Source: Maratus speciosus (lineage: Eukaryota; Arthropoda; Arachnida; Araneae; Salticidae). From it: 64,000 nucleotides of DNA. The first letter of the stretch is position 1, and each line of letters starts with the position of its first letter. The position numbers and the translations under genes were made by a program. Where the stretch lies: contig OZ010795.1 in the NCBI GenBank assembly GCA_963932465.1, positions 22,653,874 through 22,717,873 of the forward strand. The letters run 5' to 3'. This document shows positions 46,269 through 58,000 of the stretch, one piece after another. The notes beneath the pieces are model-generated. The model saw only the letters and a list, made by a program, of their open reading frames with translations, was not told the origin of the DNA and did not search any database.

Positions 46269-48100
46269 TCGATTACTGTATATAATCGTGTATAAGTTGA
46301 GGTATTTCTGGCCATTTTTGGCAAGCAAATTGGGGTGGGGGTGATCGACTTACGCGCGAGTCAATTAAAAAAGTCAAAAAATAATACTTCAATTACTGTA
46401 AAATTCTGGCTTTTTATGGAAATGAGTAAAAATATAATATATTAAATATACAAATATCAATAATTTATCATTTAAAAAAATATTTCAATTATTTGTTTTT
46501 GTTTACTTACTACTTGTTTGTATTGACGATTCTCTCCCACCATTTCTGCCATCTTTTCTTCCGACGCAAGACCTTCTCAGCGCCATGAGCTGATATATGC
46601 ATTCACTAATCCGTAAGATTCACTGCTATAGAAGCATTATTTAAAGTAATGTAATTTTACAAATATAATAAGGTTTTAAAACATTAAGTTATGAGTGATA
46701 CTATCAAGGATAATATTTCTATACTCAATTAACTTTTTGTACCATGTTAGAGAAATCATTTTTTTAGCATTTAAAAAATATTAGAGAGAAAATAGCTTAT
46801 AATTTAGCCCTTTTGGTCGTCGGTTAAGTATCAAGTAGGGAAAAACTTGACGGCCACAATTTCCACTATTCAGCACCTTACCAGTAAGACACAAAAAGGG
46901 TTTACATTTGTGTTGCAGTATATAAAGGTGCTGCATTTATATATAAAAAAAACTCATAAACCTCTTACTTACACGCAAGAAAATTGAATGTTGCATTTCA
47001 AATGCTATCCGTCGAAATCAGAATCATCCGAATTTGCAAATAGTTCCATAAATTCGGCTGCAGTCCTTTTTTTCTATCGGATTTATAAATATCTTCTCCC
47101 CCCCCCCCCCGATTCTAGTTCAATATTTGAAATTGACGAATCGTCTAAAATGAAATCCTCACTGCCGTCCATCGCATTATTAATGCAGCATTTTTAAAAT
47201 GATTTCACAATGACATCTTTTGAGTCCCTCGATTCTTTTATCCACTGGACGACTGCAACAATGTCCATTTTTTTAAAAATTGGCAGCTTTGGTTTTTTGA
47301 ATTTCATCAGATGCACCCATTCCATCTGTGTTTTCGAAAATTATCTTTGAAAGGTTGGTTTGTACTGACATCAAGTGGCTAGAGGATTGATGTCAGGCCA
47401 AAGGGGGAATTACAGCCATCTCCGCTTTTACGGGGTTCACCTTCGTTTTTAAGACACCTGTGGTATGCGCGCTGATTGAGTCCCAGATAAGAAAACGTTT
47501 TTATGGAAAACTGGTTGCCGATTTTACACCTTTCCCGACCAGTCTTGAATGCCATCGTCGTCCATTCAACCTTTTCTAAGAGGTCAAACAATTACGTCTG
47601 GCGCAAATTTTGCTCCTTTATGGAGTTTTTCCTTTTAAAAAGGTCAACAGGAGGCAGTTTTATTCCGTTTTCTATGCATGTTAAAACAACAGCAAATCTA
47701 CCTTTTCTATGACCTGCTGTTCGAATAAGGACAATTTCCCCATTTTCATTGAATGTCCTGTTTCTCGGCATATCAAATGTTACTGAAGTTTCGTCCATAT
47801 TTCCGATGTGTTCTCTTTTCTTAACATTATCACTTGTTTTTGCCAATTAACTATTTTATCTTCTAAGTCATATGGCAGGTTCTGAAAAATTTATGTTTTC
47901 TGCCGTAAACATATGTTTAATGGCTATGTTTTAATGTGTATACATCAAAATCTTTCCAAAACCTCGTTCATCATCTGTCAAAAGCGAAATACCATGATTA
48001 CACTTTATGGTCGCATTACTGGCAAGATTTAAATGATCTTTTTTGCTGATCATGCCGAGCTCATGGTACAATGTTTATTGAACAATGGCGATGCTGTGTT
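46269..48100 (-). mobile_element. Degenerate Tigger/pogo-type transposon
   Basis: The right-hand end in gene orientation lies near 46275, with 'atcgtgtataagttgagg' and, just inside, 'gatcgacttacgcgcgag'. This pair of complementary boxes is found at termini of this transposon type. The other terminus was not found, so the left boundary is approximate. It encodes the transposase relic described next. Confidence 0.5.
47110..47887 (-). pseudogene. Tigger-like DDE transposase, broken
   Basis: In order from 47887 down: LPYDLEDKIVNWQKQVIMLR (frame shifted against what follows), then HIGNMDETSVTFDMPRNRTF carrying the first catalytic Asp. Next come VLIRTAGHRKGRFAVVLTCI and KLPPVDLFKRK, then a stop. 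After a deletion of the middle part there are FGLTSIL and LDVSTNQPFKDNFRKH, then VVQWIKESRDSKDVIVKSF and NAMDGSEDFILDDS. This order matches the DDE half of Tigger-like transposases. The second Asp region is missing and at least three frame changes are visible. Confidence 0.8.
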
Positions 48101-48482
48101 CCAACGCTCCAGTTCAGACATCTCGGATAATTCAGGACTGCTTTTGTGAGCATGAGGGGATTTGTGACATTTCCCCTGGCCACGACAGTTACCATATATC
48201 TCAATATTAATGAGCCTTTAACGTCAATTTTCGAGAGAAAGGTGAGTGATCGCTATTCACCTCCATCATCGTTACATAAACATGCCTCAATTTTGCAGGA
48301 AGATTGGTGTAATATTTCCTTGGAAACCATATAGGAACTGTATTTATCTATTCCAAGAAGACTTCAAGCTTTTTAAATACCAACTGTTTTCCTACACCGT
48401 ATTAGGCATGATAATATGTTTATTTTTAGTTTTCAGATTTAGTTTTCATATATATGGGTTTTCATATTTTTGTCCAACCCCT
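48101..48482 (+). pseudogene. 3' end of a Tc1-like transposon with transposase C-terminus
   Basis: A + frame reads YLNINEPLTSIFERKVSDRY, SPPSSLHKHASILQEDWCNI and SLETI, then TAG, then ELYLSIPRR. This is the C-terminal part of a Tc1-type transposase, with the third catalytic acidic residue in NINEP. The element ends at 48482 with the terminal repeat 'tttttgtccaacccctg', followed by TA. The 5' part has been lost against the Tigger relic. Confidence 0.75.
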
Positions 48483-48984
48483 GTACAAATATCTTTTTTT
48501 CAAAATGGCGGCAATATAAAAAATGTAAATTTTTTTCATTCATAAAGTGGTACAAAAAGTAGAAATTGAAAAATGCTTTTCTCTGAAGTTTTTGACATTG
48601 ATACAAGGATTCTGGGACGTTTTTGTGTTTCGTCTTTGTTTCGTTTACCTTAAAAAATTGCTGAGATACAGCAGTTTGAAATTCTAGGGTGTCTACACAT
48701 TTGATTTTTGTCATGCGACAACACTCATATATGTTAACCGATTTCAACGTGTGCGAAAATGTGTATAGGATTTACCAAGGTATCGACGAAGTTGGTTGGC
48801 CAGCTCCATCCTCTGTATTGTTTTAAAATGACGGACACTTCAAGATATCGCCAAATTTGGCCACCAAACATAAATCTCTCTAAATGAATATTGGATATAG
48901 CAGAATAATTTGGCGAAATTCTCTTTTGCAGTGCGTACGCAGCACTCCTGCTATACGGTGCCATAGACAGCGGGGACCCTCTTG
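48483..48984. other. Unrecognised segment with two minus-strand frames
   Basis: Frames at 48439-48747 and 48734-48964 (minus) have more even composition than the surroundings, for example KVNETKTKHKNVPESLYQCQ and WSWPTNFVDTLVNPIHIFAH. I do not recognise them. They may be remnants of a mobile element; the first overlaps the Tc1 terminus, which argues against a real gene. Confidence 0.3.
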
Positions 48985-50535
48985 TCTCTTATAAGTAGTA
49001 ATCTTCTTTTATAAAATATTTCCAAGCGCATAATTAACAATTAGTGCAATTAGTCACATATAGACTCTGTATTTTATAGGTAGTAATGAAATAAATTAAA
49101 GGATTAAGAGATATCAAAAGATAATTTCGGTGCAGTAGCATAAAATAGTTAAGTAAACAGTGAAAATTATCAATTTTTGCCTAGAATAAGTAAAATGTCG
49201 ATCAAAGAAATTGATCACGAATCGTACTTAGTCTCCAGATTCCACTTTTTATTCGTCAATGGTGATTTGGCAAACATAATTTTCGCTGCCTGGTGTAGGT
49301 AACATTAAAATTATTTTGTCCATTATTATGTGTAAGCGCTAAAAAAAATTCTTTTCTTATATTTTCTTAGAAGTTATCATAGTACGATGAGCCTGTGAAA
49401 CTAACAATACACCCACTCACACACACACGAAGAAAAGAGTAATCGTTTTAGAACTGGAACGTTCTGAAATATATCCGAGTTAAAATGACAATATATCTTT
49501 CAAAACTCTATTTTAAGATTCCGCTAGGAAATTTCTCGATTTTAGTATTGAGGGATTAATTTGTTTTCATCGGTCAATGTCTTAGATATAAAATTGAAAG
49601 TACTTTTTAAAAATTTCTCATAAACAAATGAAACGAAAAAAAAGTTTCGTTCATATAAAGATAAAGATCGTGGAATATATCGCACAACATAATTTTATTT
49701 AATTTCATTCAGCAAAACGTCGATATAAAATTCTTCAGATGAGAAGATAAATCCTGCGTCAATTGGCTTGATCGAAAGTAAAGTTATCTTGATCGGATGA
49801 CTAAAAGTCGCACTTATCTGGATTGATAAATGTAGGAATGGGATGATGAATTGATTACCTTTTTTTAAAAAAAATTATTGTTAAAAAATTGTTACGCGAA
49901 GTGAAGAAAAGATAACGAAGATGGAAGAGAAAAAATAAATGTCAAATATAAATCTATTTAGCTTGGTTATTTGATTCAAATGAAAAATGTGCAAACAGCT
50001 TACATAGGTTAAAATGTATAATCATTATCAGATTTCTATTATTTACATGCATATTATACAGTCTTAATTTTTTTTCTAATTGTTTGATTTTTTATTTTAT
50101 TTTATTTTATATTTTAAATAATATTTTTTTTAACGTAACTGTTTCATGTAGTCTATTTTATTACCTACCGTTTTTCAAAAAAGATTTAAAAATACGAAAA
50201 CGAAATAAAAATTGTATACCAATTTTATCTACATTTTATTATACTGTAAAGAATGACAACGGTTTCTTAATCTATGAAAATATAATATACGCATCTCACA
50301 AAAGAAACTATAAAAATAATATCCTCCGAGTAACCATGGATTTCGAAACGGGAACTTCATCTTTAGAAAACTCAGAATTTAATATATTATCGATATTTAA
50401 AGAAAAAAGTTTCTGTTGCTGCCAGTAAGTTTTGGAAGGGTATGCGAGTAGTTTTTGTAGTGCATTAATTAGTTTTCTGAATGGAATATTGGTTTTTCAT
50501 ATGCTAATTTATAATATATCTGTGGGATAATAAAT
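48985..50535. repeat. Repeat R2, copy Y (uninterrupted)
   Basis: This is the reference copy for the split copy at 12348-18303 and the partial copy at 29094-30175. It gives empty sites for an 8 bp-duplicating element (AGGTAGTA at about 49078) and for a TA-target element (about 50243). Its last part holds a frame from ATG 50336 (MDFETGTSSLENSEFNILSI) that ends in 'ctgccagtaagt', which looks like a splice donor. The other two copies lack the GT, so I do not call an exon. The overlapping ORF 50084-50428 is not supported. Confidence 0.75.
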
Positions 50536-50741
50536 TTAACTTAAACCTCAGTTAAATTTTAAAAAAATCGTCTCTGCTGACCATTTTTTCTTTATTTTGA
50601 ATCATTAAAGCATTCGTCTATGAATTTAAAACGTTATTTTATTAAGTTTAATTTTACCAGATTTTAAAATTGACACCTGAATGTTAAAATTTTGTGATAA
50701 TGCCTCATATAGAATTTATGTTCACTATGGCGTGTTTGGTA

Positions 50742-52560
50742 TCTATACTAATAAATGAATAAACCGCTCTGCGTGTCTGTGTGTCTGTGTGCGATAGCTA
50801 GCGAAAACTGCCGCACGTAGAAGTCTGAAAATTCAGATGTGATTAGACCAAGACAGGTCCTGATACACCTGAGCCTCGGATTTTTAATTTTTAAGGGCCG
50901 GGGCCCCTGGGCCCCTTTCAGTTTTTATGCTCTAAAACGTTAATAATATGCCTCTTTTATATGCGATCTTCTTCGTTTTGGGGTTGAATTCTCCTTTCAG
51001 TTTCTTTGCCATTTCTACGTTTCAGTTAAGACCCTGGCACCCTTGCAAGGGGCCCGGTACAGGGCACCTTGAAGTTTTAGTGTACTAAAGTATTAATGAC
51101 ATGCCTCTTTTCTATCCGATCTTCTTCGTTTTTGGGGTGAATTCTCCTTTTAGTTTCTATCCCATTTCAACATTTCAGTTAAGACCCTGGCACCTTTGCA
51201 AGGGGCCCGGTACAGGGCCCCTTGAAGTTTTAGTGCACTAAATTGTTAATAACATGCCTCTTTTCTATCCGATCTTCGTTGTTTTTGGGTTGAATTCTCC
51301 CTTCAGTTTGCCCCCCATTTCTACATTCCAGTTAAGACCCTGGCACCCTGTTAAGGGGCCCAGTACAGGGCCCCTTGAAGTTTTAGTGCACTAAGATGTT
51401 AATAAAATGCCTCTTTTCTATCCGATCTTCTTCGTTTTTGGGTTGAATTCTCCCTTCAGTTTGCCCCCCATTTCTACATTCCAGTTAAGACCCTGGCACC
51501 CTGTTAAGGGGCCCAGTACAGGGCCCCTTGAAGTTTTAGTGCACTAAGATGTTAATAAAATGCCTCTTTTCTATCCGATCTTCTTCGTTTTTGGGTTGAA
51601 TTCTCCCTTCAGTTTGCCCCCCATTTCTACATTCCAGTTAAGACCCTGGCACCCTGTTAAGGGGCCCAGTACAGGGCCCCTTGAAGTTTTAGTGCACTAA
51701 GATGTTAATAAAATGCCTCTTTTCTATCCGATCTTCTTCGTTTTTGGGTTGAATTCTCCCTTCAGTTTGCCCCCCATTTCTACATTCCAGTTAAGACCCT
51801 GGCACCCTGTTAAGGGGCCCAGTACAGGGCCCCTTGAAGTTTTAGTGCACTAAGATGTTAATAAAATGCCTCTTTTCTATCCGATCTTCTTCGTTTTTGG
51901 GTTGAATTCTCCCTTCAGTTTGCCCCCCATTTCTACATTCCAGTTAAGACCCTGGCACCCTGTTAAGGGGCCCGGTACAGGGCCCCTTGAAGTTTTAGTG
52001 CACTAAGATGTTAATAAAATGCCTCTTTTCTATCCGATCTTCTTCGTTTTTGGGTTGAATTCTCCCTTCAGTTTGCCCCCCATTTCTACATTCCAGTTAA
52101 GACCCTGGCACCCTGTTAAGGGGCCCAGTACAGGGCCCCTTGAAGTTTTAGTGCACTAAGATGTTAATAAAATGCCTCTTTTCTATCCGATCTTCGTTGT
52201 TTTTGGGTTGAATTCTCCCTTCAGTTTGCCCCCCATTTCTACATTCCAGTTAAGAACCTGGCACCCTGTTAAGGGGCCCAGTACAGGGCCCCTTGAAGTT
52301 TTAGTGCACTAAGATGTTAATAAAATGCCTCTTTTCTATCCGATCTTCTTCGTTTTTGGGCTGAATTGTCCTTTCAGCTTCTACCCCATTTCTACATTTC
52401 AGTTAAGACCCTGGCACCTTCAGGTCCCCTTGAACTTTTAGCACACTAAATTGTTGTCGTATTAACAAGCCTCTTTTCTATCCTATCTCCTTCGTTATTT
52501 ATCCTTCGTTCGTCTATCCGATCTCCTTCGTTAAAAATATTTCAGGCTTCAACTGTTCAA
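50742..52560 (+). mobile_element. Helitron-like 5' end carrying a minisatellite
   Basis: TCTATACTAATAAATGAATA starts at 50742 directly after an A, which is a typical Helitron 5' terminus (A|TCTATACTA). It runs into a short unique leader (about 50760-50915) and then a 153 bp tandem array. No hairpin-CTRR end was found downstream, so the 3' limit is uncertain. Confidence 0.5.
50918..52470. repeat. 153 bp minisatellite, about ten units
   Basis: The word ATGCCTCTTTT starts at 50948, 51101, 51254, 51407, 51560, 51713, 51866, 52019, 52172 and 52325, exactly 153 bp apart each time. An eleventh, altered unit follows after 142 bp. Central units are almost identical; the two outer ones on each side are diverged. 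Each central unit contains the perfect inverted repeat AAGGGGCCC-AGTACA-GGGCCCCTT. The period is a multiple of three, but no reading frame stays open. Confidence 0.95.
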
Positions 52561-53223
52561 GAAAGTTAAGAAAATGGAATGTGTTAATTATTCAAGTGAA
52601 AGGATAAACCTCACTGTCGGAGACGAGCTCCTGTACACAAAAATAATCTAAAGAAATTTCCCAGTTTAATAAGATAAATATTCATAAGTTTACACTAATA
52701 AATATGAATATTCAGAAATCTAATCAGTGATTGTTTGACTTTGGGGGTTCTGAAAAAAACAAAACTGCCAGACAAGATGAGTTATCCTATTGTCTGGAAA
52801 ATTCCGTAAATTTATTCCGTTTCACATGTTTTCTAATTTTTAAATTATGCCTGATTGCATAAACAATGAATCTGCATTCATTGATTAGGCTCAACTAAAT
52901 AACGATCCCCTACAATTTGTCTTACATAATTCTATTTATTTAGATATAGTTTTTGAAAAGACAGAAATGTTATAGATAACTTTTCATGGAAATTTTTAAA
53001 GTTTGAAGTATGTGAACACATGTTTATCAAAATATTTTTTCCCAGAGCACTGGGAAATCAATTTAAAAAAGTTAATTCAACGGTAACACCTATTTTTCCT
53101 CATTTGTGAATTTTTATGAAAATGAACTATAGAACAAATAAGAGAAATGAAATTAACAAAAATGAAAGTAAAGTAAATGCCTTCAGAACATGTCAATTTG
53201 TTTGAGATAAAAAACATTATTTT
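52561..53223. other. Spacer, nothing recognised
   Basis: AT-rich, no frame or repeat seen. Confidence 0.5.
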
Positions 53224-54033
53224 TACTTTCTTCTATCTTTAGATAAAGAAAGTATTAGGTACGTGAAAAATTTTGACTTACGGTTTTCGATGGATTTACA
53301 CGTTTTAGAAGATCCTGAACACGATTTGATGGTTTTTAGAAAATGTCTGTCTGTATGTGACAAAAACTTTGTAGACGTTCTATCTCAAGAACTAATGCAC
53401 GGAATTTCACAAAACATTAGATTTAGTTAGACCTTGATATGAACTGGTGCTCATTAAGTTTTGGTGTAAATCAATCAAACATGTTGAATTTTTCACGATT
53501 TTCGCAATAGCTCTATCTCAAGAACTAATGCTTGGATTTTCAACGAACTTCAGATTCAGATATATATAGATATGAATTAGCGCTGTTTATGTTTTGGTGC
53601 GTATCGCTCAACAGGTGGCGCTGCTATCCTGCATTTTTCACGATTTTCACAAAAGCTATATCTCTAAAACTAATGCACACAATTTAATCAAACTTAATAT
53701 TCTGTTACATTTTCGCGTACATAGATCCTTATTAGATTTAGGTGTCTATTGAACAACAGGATTTGATTTTATACTCTTTGGGTTGGAAATTTTGTTTGCG
53801 GACATCCAAAATGGTGGATAGAGAAATTCAATGATTCGTTTGAAACAATGCGATACTTATATATCTCCTTCTTAAATGCATCCAATTCAACGAAGTACTA
53901 TACACTTTTAGATACTTATACTATATACTTATACTCTACATACTTGTAGATTCCTCATGACAGGCCTAGATTGTCATTTCGTTTTGGCACTGTGATAGCT
54001 GGTTTAATTTTTTAATTACCGTTATTTTAAATA
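53224..54033 (+). repeat. Element of ~145 bp monomers, third copy
   Basis: It begins TACTTTCTTCTATCTTTAGA, then 'aaagaaagta', like the copy at 5640. Monomers share 'ctcaagaactaatgcacgga', 'gttttggtgtaaatc' and 'caggtggcgctgctatc'. It ends in a segment 'attgtcatttcgttttggca' that also closes the 5640 copy (about 6450). A Helitron end abuts at 54034. Confidence 0.7.
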
Positions 54034-54240
54034 CTAGGGGCTCTGCCTCCTTCGAGCTTCGCTCGCCAACATTCGTTCAGGCACCGCAGACTCTAAAAAT
54101 ACGCTCATTTAATCTGCTTTAAAACTATCACAGAAGATTGAATTAAACCACCCGTGGTGATTTCCTGTAATCGATTTACCATTAACCCTCTCTTTGCGTC
54201 AGTAATTCTTCGCGATGAGTGTCTTTTATAAAATTTTTAA
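54034..54240 (-). mobile_element. Diverged Helitron-like 3' end
   Basis: On the minus strand it ends CTAG at 54037-54034 followed by T. From the border inward on the + strand, 'ctaggggctctgcctcc', 'gagcttcgctcgcc' and 'caccgcagactctaaa' match the first ~200 bp of the complete copies at 57899 and 59539, with many substitutions. The remainder is not recognisable. Confidence 0.65.
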
Positions 54241-54444
54241 TTGTTTATCACCGGTTCTTTAAAGTAGAAATTTTTGACTATCGTAATCGGGGGGAAATCC
54301 TGATTAAATCAAAGTTTTCGCTAAAAAATAACTGGTGGGAATAACCAAATAGCATTAATTTGACGGAAAAATGCATGCCCGAGCATATCTCGGGCTGCTC
54401 AGCAAGAGGGTTAACCCTTTGACTGTAGGATTTTAAAGCAGAAT

Positions 54445-55010
54445 CAAATGTAGTTGAGACAGCTAAGGACTTTTTTCGTGATGGATTCAAAAAGATCGAT
54501 TAAACATTTTAAAATCAGCTTGTATAAAATGACTCCGTATCCAATATTGCTGCCTTCCGGAATTTTATAACGCCGCAATAAGAGAATTGTTTTAAAAACG
54601 ACCTTTTAAAAGTCTTGTTATTTAATGAAATCATTCAAATGTAGTTGAGACAGCTAAGGACTTTTTTCGTGATGGATTCAAAAAGATCGATTAAACATTT
54701 TAAAATCAGCTTGTATAAAATGACTCCGTATCCAATATTGCTGCCTTCCGGAATTTTATAACGCCGCAATAAGAGAATTGTTTTAAAAACGACCTTTTAA
54801 AAGTCTTGTTATTTAATGAAATCATTCAAATGTAGTTGAGACAGCTAAGGACTTTTTTCGTGATGGATTCAAAAAGATCGATTAAACATTTTAAAATCAG
54901 CTTGTATAAAATGACTCCGCATCCAATATTGCTGCCTTCCGGAATTTTATAACGCCGCAATAAGAGAATTGTTTTAAAAACGACCTTTTAAAAGTCTTGT
55001 TATTTATTTA
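54445..55010. repeat. 191 bp unit in three nearly identical copies
   Basis: CAAATGTAGTTGAGACAGCT starts at 54445, 54636 and 54827, exactly 191 bp apart. The only difference I noticed between full units is one T/C change ('ccgtatcc' and 'ccgcatcc'). This is a very recent tandem triplication. No frame through it. Confidence 0.95.
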
Positions 55011-55011
55011 T

Positions 55012-58000
55012 AGTCCGAGTGCTACACGACCAAAATAAGGTGAAAACTGCAAATCGTGGTAAGAATATACCGTTTGGTGAGTATCTCCTTTATGTTAATA
55101 TAATGCATTTCAGAGGGGGAGGCATCGCGAAAAGTCGTGGGTATTCAAGATGGCGGCTGTTATTCAAAATGGCGTCATTTTCTGAAATTTCTTACTATAC
55201 ATCATATGAATGTGTGTTTCAGGTCGATTTCGATGGTTTTAACGTCAAAAATATCTTTTAAACACTTTCTGTCATAGTTGAATGAGTTTATGAATTCAGT
55301 TTGTCTGTTTGTTTGTCTGTCAGTCTGCTTGCCGTTCCATGCTTAAACTCGCTTAAATATGGCTACTCGCTTAAATTCACTCAGATTGTCATGTAATTTA
55401 TGTATGTTATTGAAGTTTACAATAACATGTGCGGAAAGAAAATTTGAAGTGTATAGCTTTTATAGTCCGTTTACAAGACTCTCAAAAGAATTCCATTACA
55501 TTATTGTCTATTAGTCCGGGTGCTACGGTTAAGAAAACAGCAAATCGTGATAAGAATATACCGATTGGTCAGTATCTACTCTATTTTAATACAATGCATT
55601 TCAGAGGGGGAGGCATCGCGTAAAGTCATGGGAATTCAAGATGGCGGCTGTTATTCAAAATAGAGTCATTTTCTGAATTTCCTTACTATCCATGATATAA
55701 ATGTGTGCTTCAGGACGATTTCGATGTTTTCAACGTCAAAAATTTCGTTTTTAATACTTTCCGCCATAGTTGAACGAGTTTATGAATTTAGTTTGTCTGT
55801 TTGTTTGTCTGTCTGTTTGCCATTCCATGCTCTAACTCGCTTAAATTCTCTCAGATTGTCATGTAGTTTATATATGTTATTGAAGTTTACAATAACATGT
55901 TCCGAATAAAAATTGAAGTGTATAGCTTTTATAGTCCGTTTACAGGTCCCTCAAAAGATTTCCATTACATTATTGTCTAATAGTGCGGGAAACTACATAG
56001 CGTGAGAAGCATATACTGATTGGTGAGTATCTACTTTATATTAATACAATCCATATAATATGGCGAGTAATCGCATCAAGTCGTAGGAATTCAAAATTAC
56101 GGCTGTTATTCAAAATTGCGTCATTTTCTGGAATTCTTGTAATTTTCATACTATTCATCGTATAAAAGTATGTTTGATGTAAAATGTATGTGCAAAATCT
56201 GTAAAAATAAGTGTGGCTGTAGAAAGGTTAGACTTTCTTGCACATTATTGTGCAACTTCAAAAACGAATGTGAGAAATATAATGATACAAAGTGAAGTTT
56301 TTATATTCTCTAACTTTAAGTGTAACATGCAATATTTTTAATATCTTGTATAATTAAGGTATTAATAAAAATGCAGTTTTTTATTTATTTATTCTTTTCA
56401 TTTTCCTCACTATAAAATACAAAAATACTTTAACAATTGTCCTATTTTCATTTTAAGCGTATTTCTGATATTAAAAAGGGAATTTTTGCTGTTTAAAAAT
56501 ATCGAAATTGACATTATAGACACTTTTATTTGATGTATAGGTATAAAAATGCAAACAATTTTGAATAACAGCCGCCATCTTGAATTCCTATGAATTTGCA
56601 AGGTGCCTCAACTTCTTATATGCTTTGTATTAATATGAAGTAGATACTGATTATTCGGGATATCTTTATCACAAAATGCAGTTTTTTCATACCTAGCAGC
56701 TCCACTAATAATAGTTGATTTAACTGATGATCTTTATAAAATTTATATACGAGTTACACACGCACGTATTCTTTTTTTGGTGTGTCACTGGAAATAAACG
56801 ATAAATACCATGCACACCTTATTCTATTGTAAGTATTGTATCGTGTAGTGCACCTCACTGATGTGTGCCAATTTGAATGTGTTTTAGAGAGTATAACATG
56901 AGCAAACACATTGCAAACGATCCCCCCCCCCAAAGACAATAAAGTAATGGAATACTTTTGAGGGCCCTGTAAACGGGCTATAAAACCTACACGCTTGAAT
57001 TTTTATTCGGAACATTTCATTGTAAGCTTCAATAACATATATAAATTACATGGCAATCTGGGTGAGTTTAAGCGAGTAGCGACATTTAAGTGATTTAGAG
57101 CATGGAATGGCAAGCAAACAGACAGACAATTAAACAGACAAACTGAATTCATAAACTCATTCAACTATGGCGGAAAGTATTAAAAACGAAATTTTTGACG
57201 TTAAAAACATCGAAATCGACTTGAAACCCACATTTATATGATAGATAGTAAGAAAATTGAGAAAATGACGCCATTTTGAATAACAGTCGCCATCTTGAAT
57301 TACTACGATTTTACGTGATGCCTCTCCCTCTCATATGGATTGTATCAATATAAAGTAGATACTCACCAATCGGTATATTCTTCTCGCGATTTGCAGTTTT
57401 CTCAACAGCAGCACCCGGATAACAATAACGTAATGAAATACTTTTGAGGGCTCTGTAAACGAACTATAAAACCTATACACTTAATTTTTATTCGGTTATT
57501 GCAAACTTCAATAACATACATAAATTACATGGCAATTTACATGGTGAATTTAATCCGGGAGAACTCGCTGCATGAGATTTTCTCTCACAGTCGTACTTTT
57601 TAAAGACGCTTATTTAAATCATTTTTCATTTTAATTAAAATTTCAAAATGTTTTACAATTCGTTTACCTATTTTGTGAATAAAAGTACTAAGCCAACCAA
57701 AAAAAGTTGATATTATATGATTGTGAAGTAAAAGAAAAGCAATTGGGCATTCTCCCGGGTTCAGCGAGTAGCGATATTTAAGCGAGTTAGGGCATGGAAG
57801 GGCAAGCCGACAGACAGACAAACAAACAGACAAACTGAATTCAATAAACTTATTCAACTATGACAGAAAGTGTTAAAAATATTTTTTTTTTACGTTAACT
57901 AGGGGGCTCGGCCCCCTACGAGCTACGCTCGCCAACCCCCGTCCAGACACCGCAGACTCTAAATGCACGCTAATTTGATCGGCTTTAAAAAGATTTCGAA

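Noticed and set aside
50336..50435. Short first exon (MDFE...) with splice donor CAGTAAGT
   Set aside because: Homologous positions in the two other R2 copies read CCACTACT and CCACTGAC, so the GT is probably chance; kept only as a finding to test.
50918..52470. Repeat protein gene because the period 153 is a multiple of three
   Set aside because: No frame stays open across even a few units on either strand.
50918..52470. CRISPR-like array
   Set aside because: Units are contiguous 153 bp repeats without unique spacers, in a eukaryotic transposon context.
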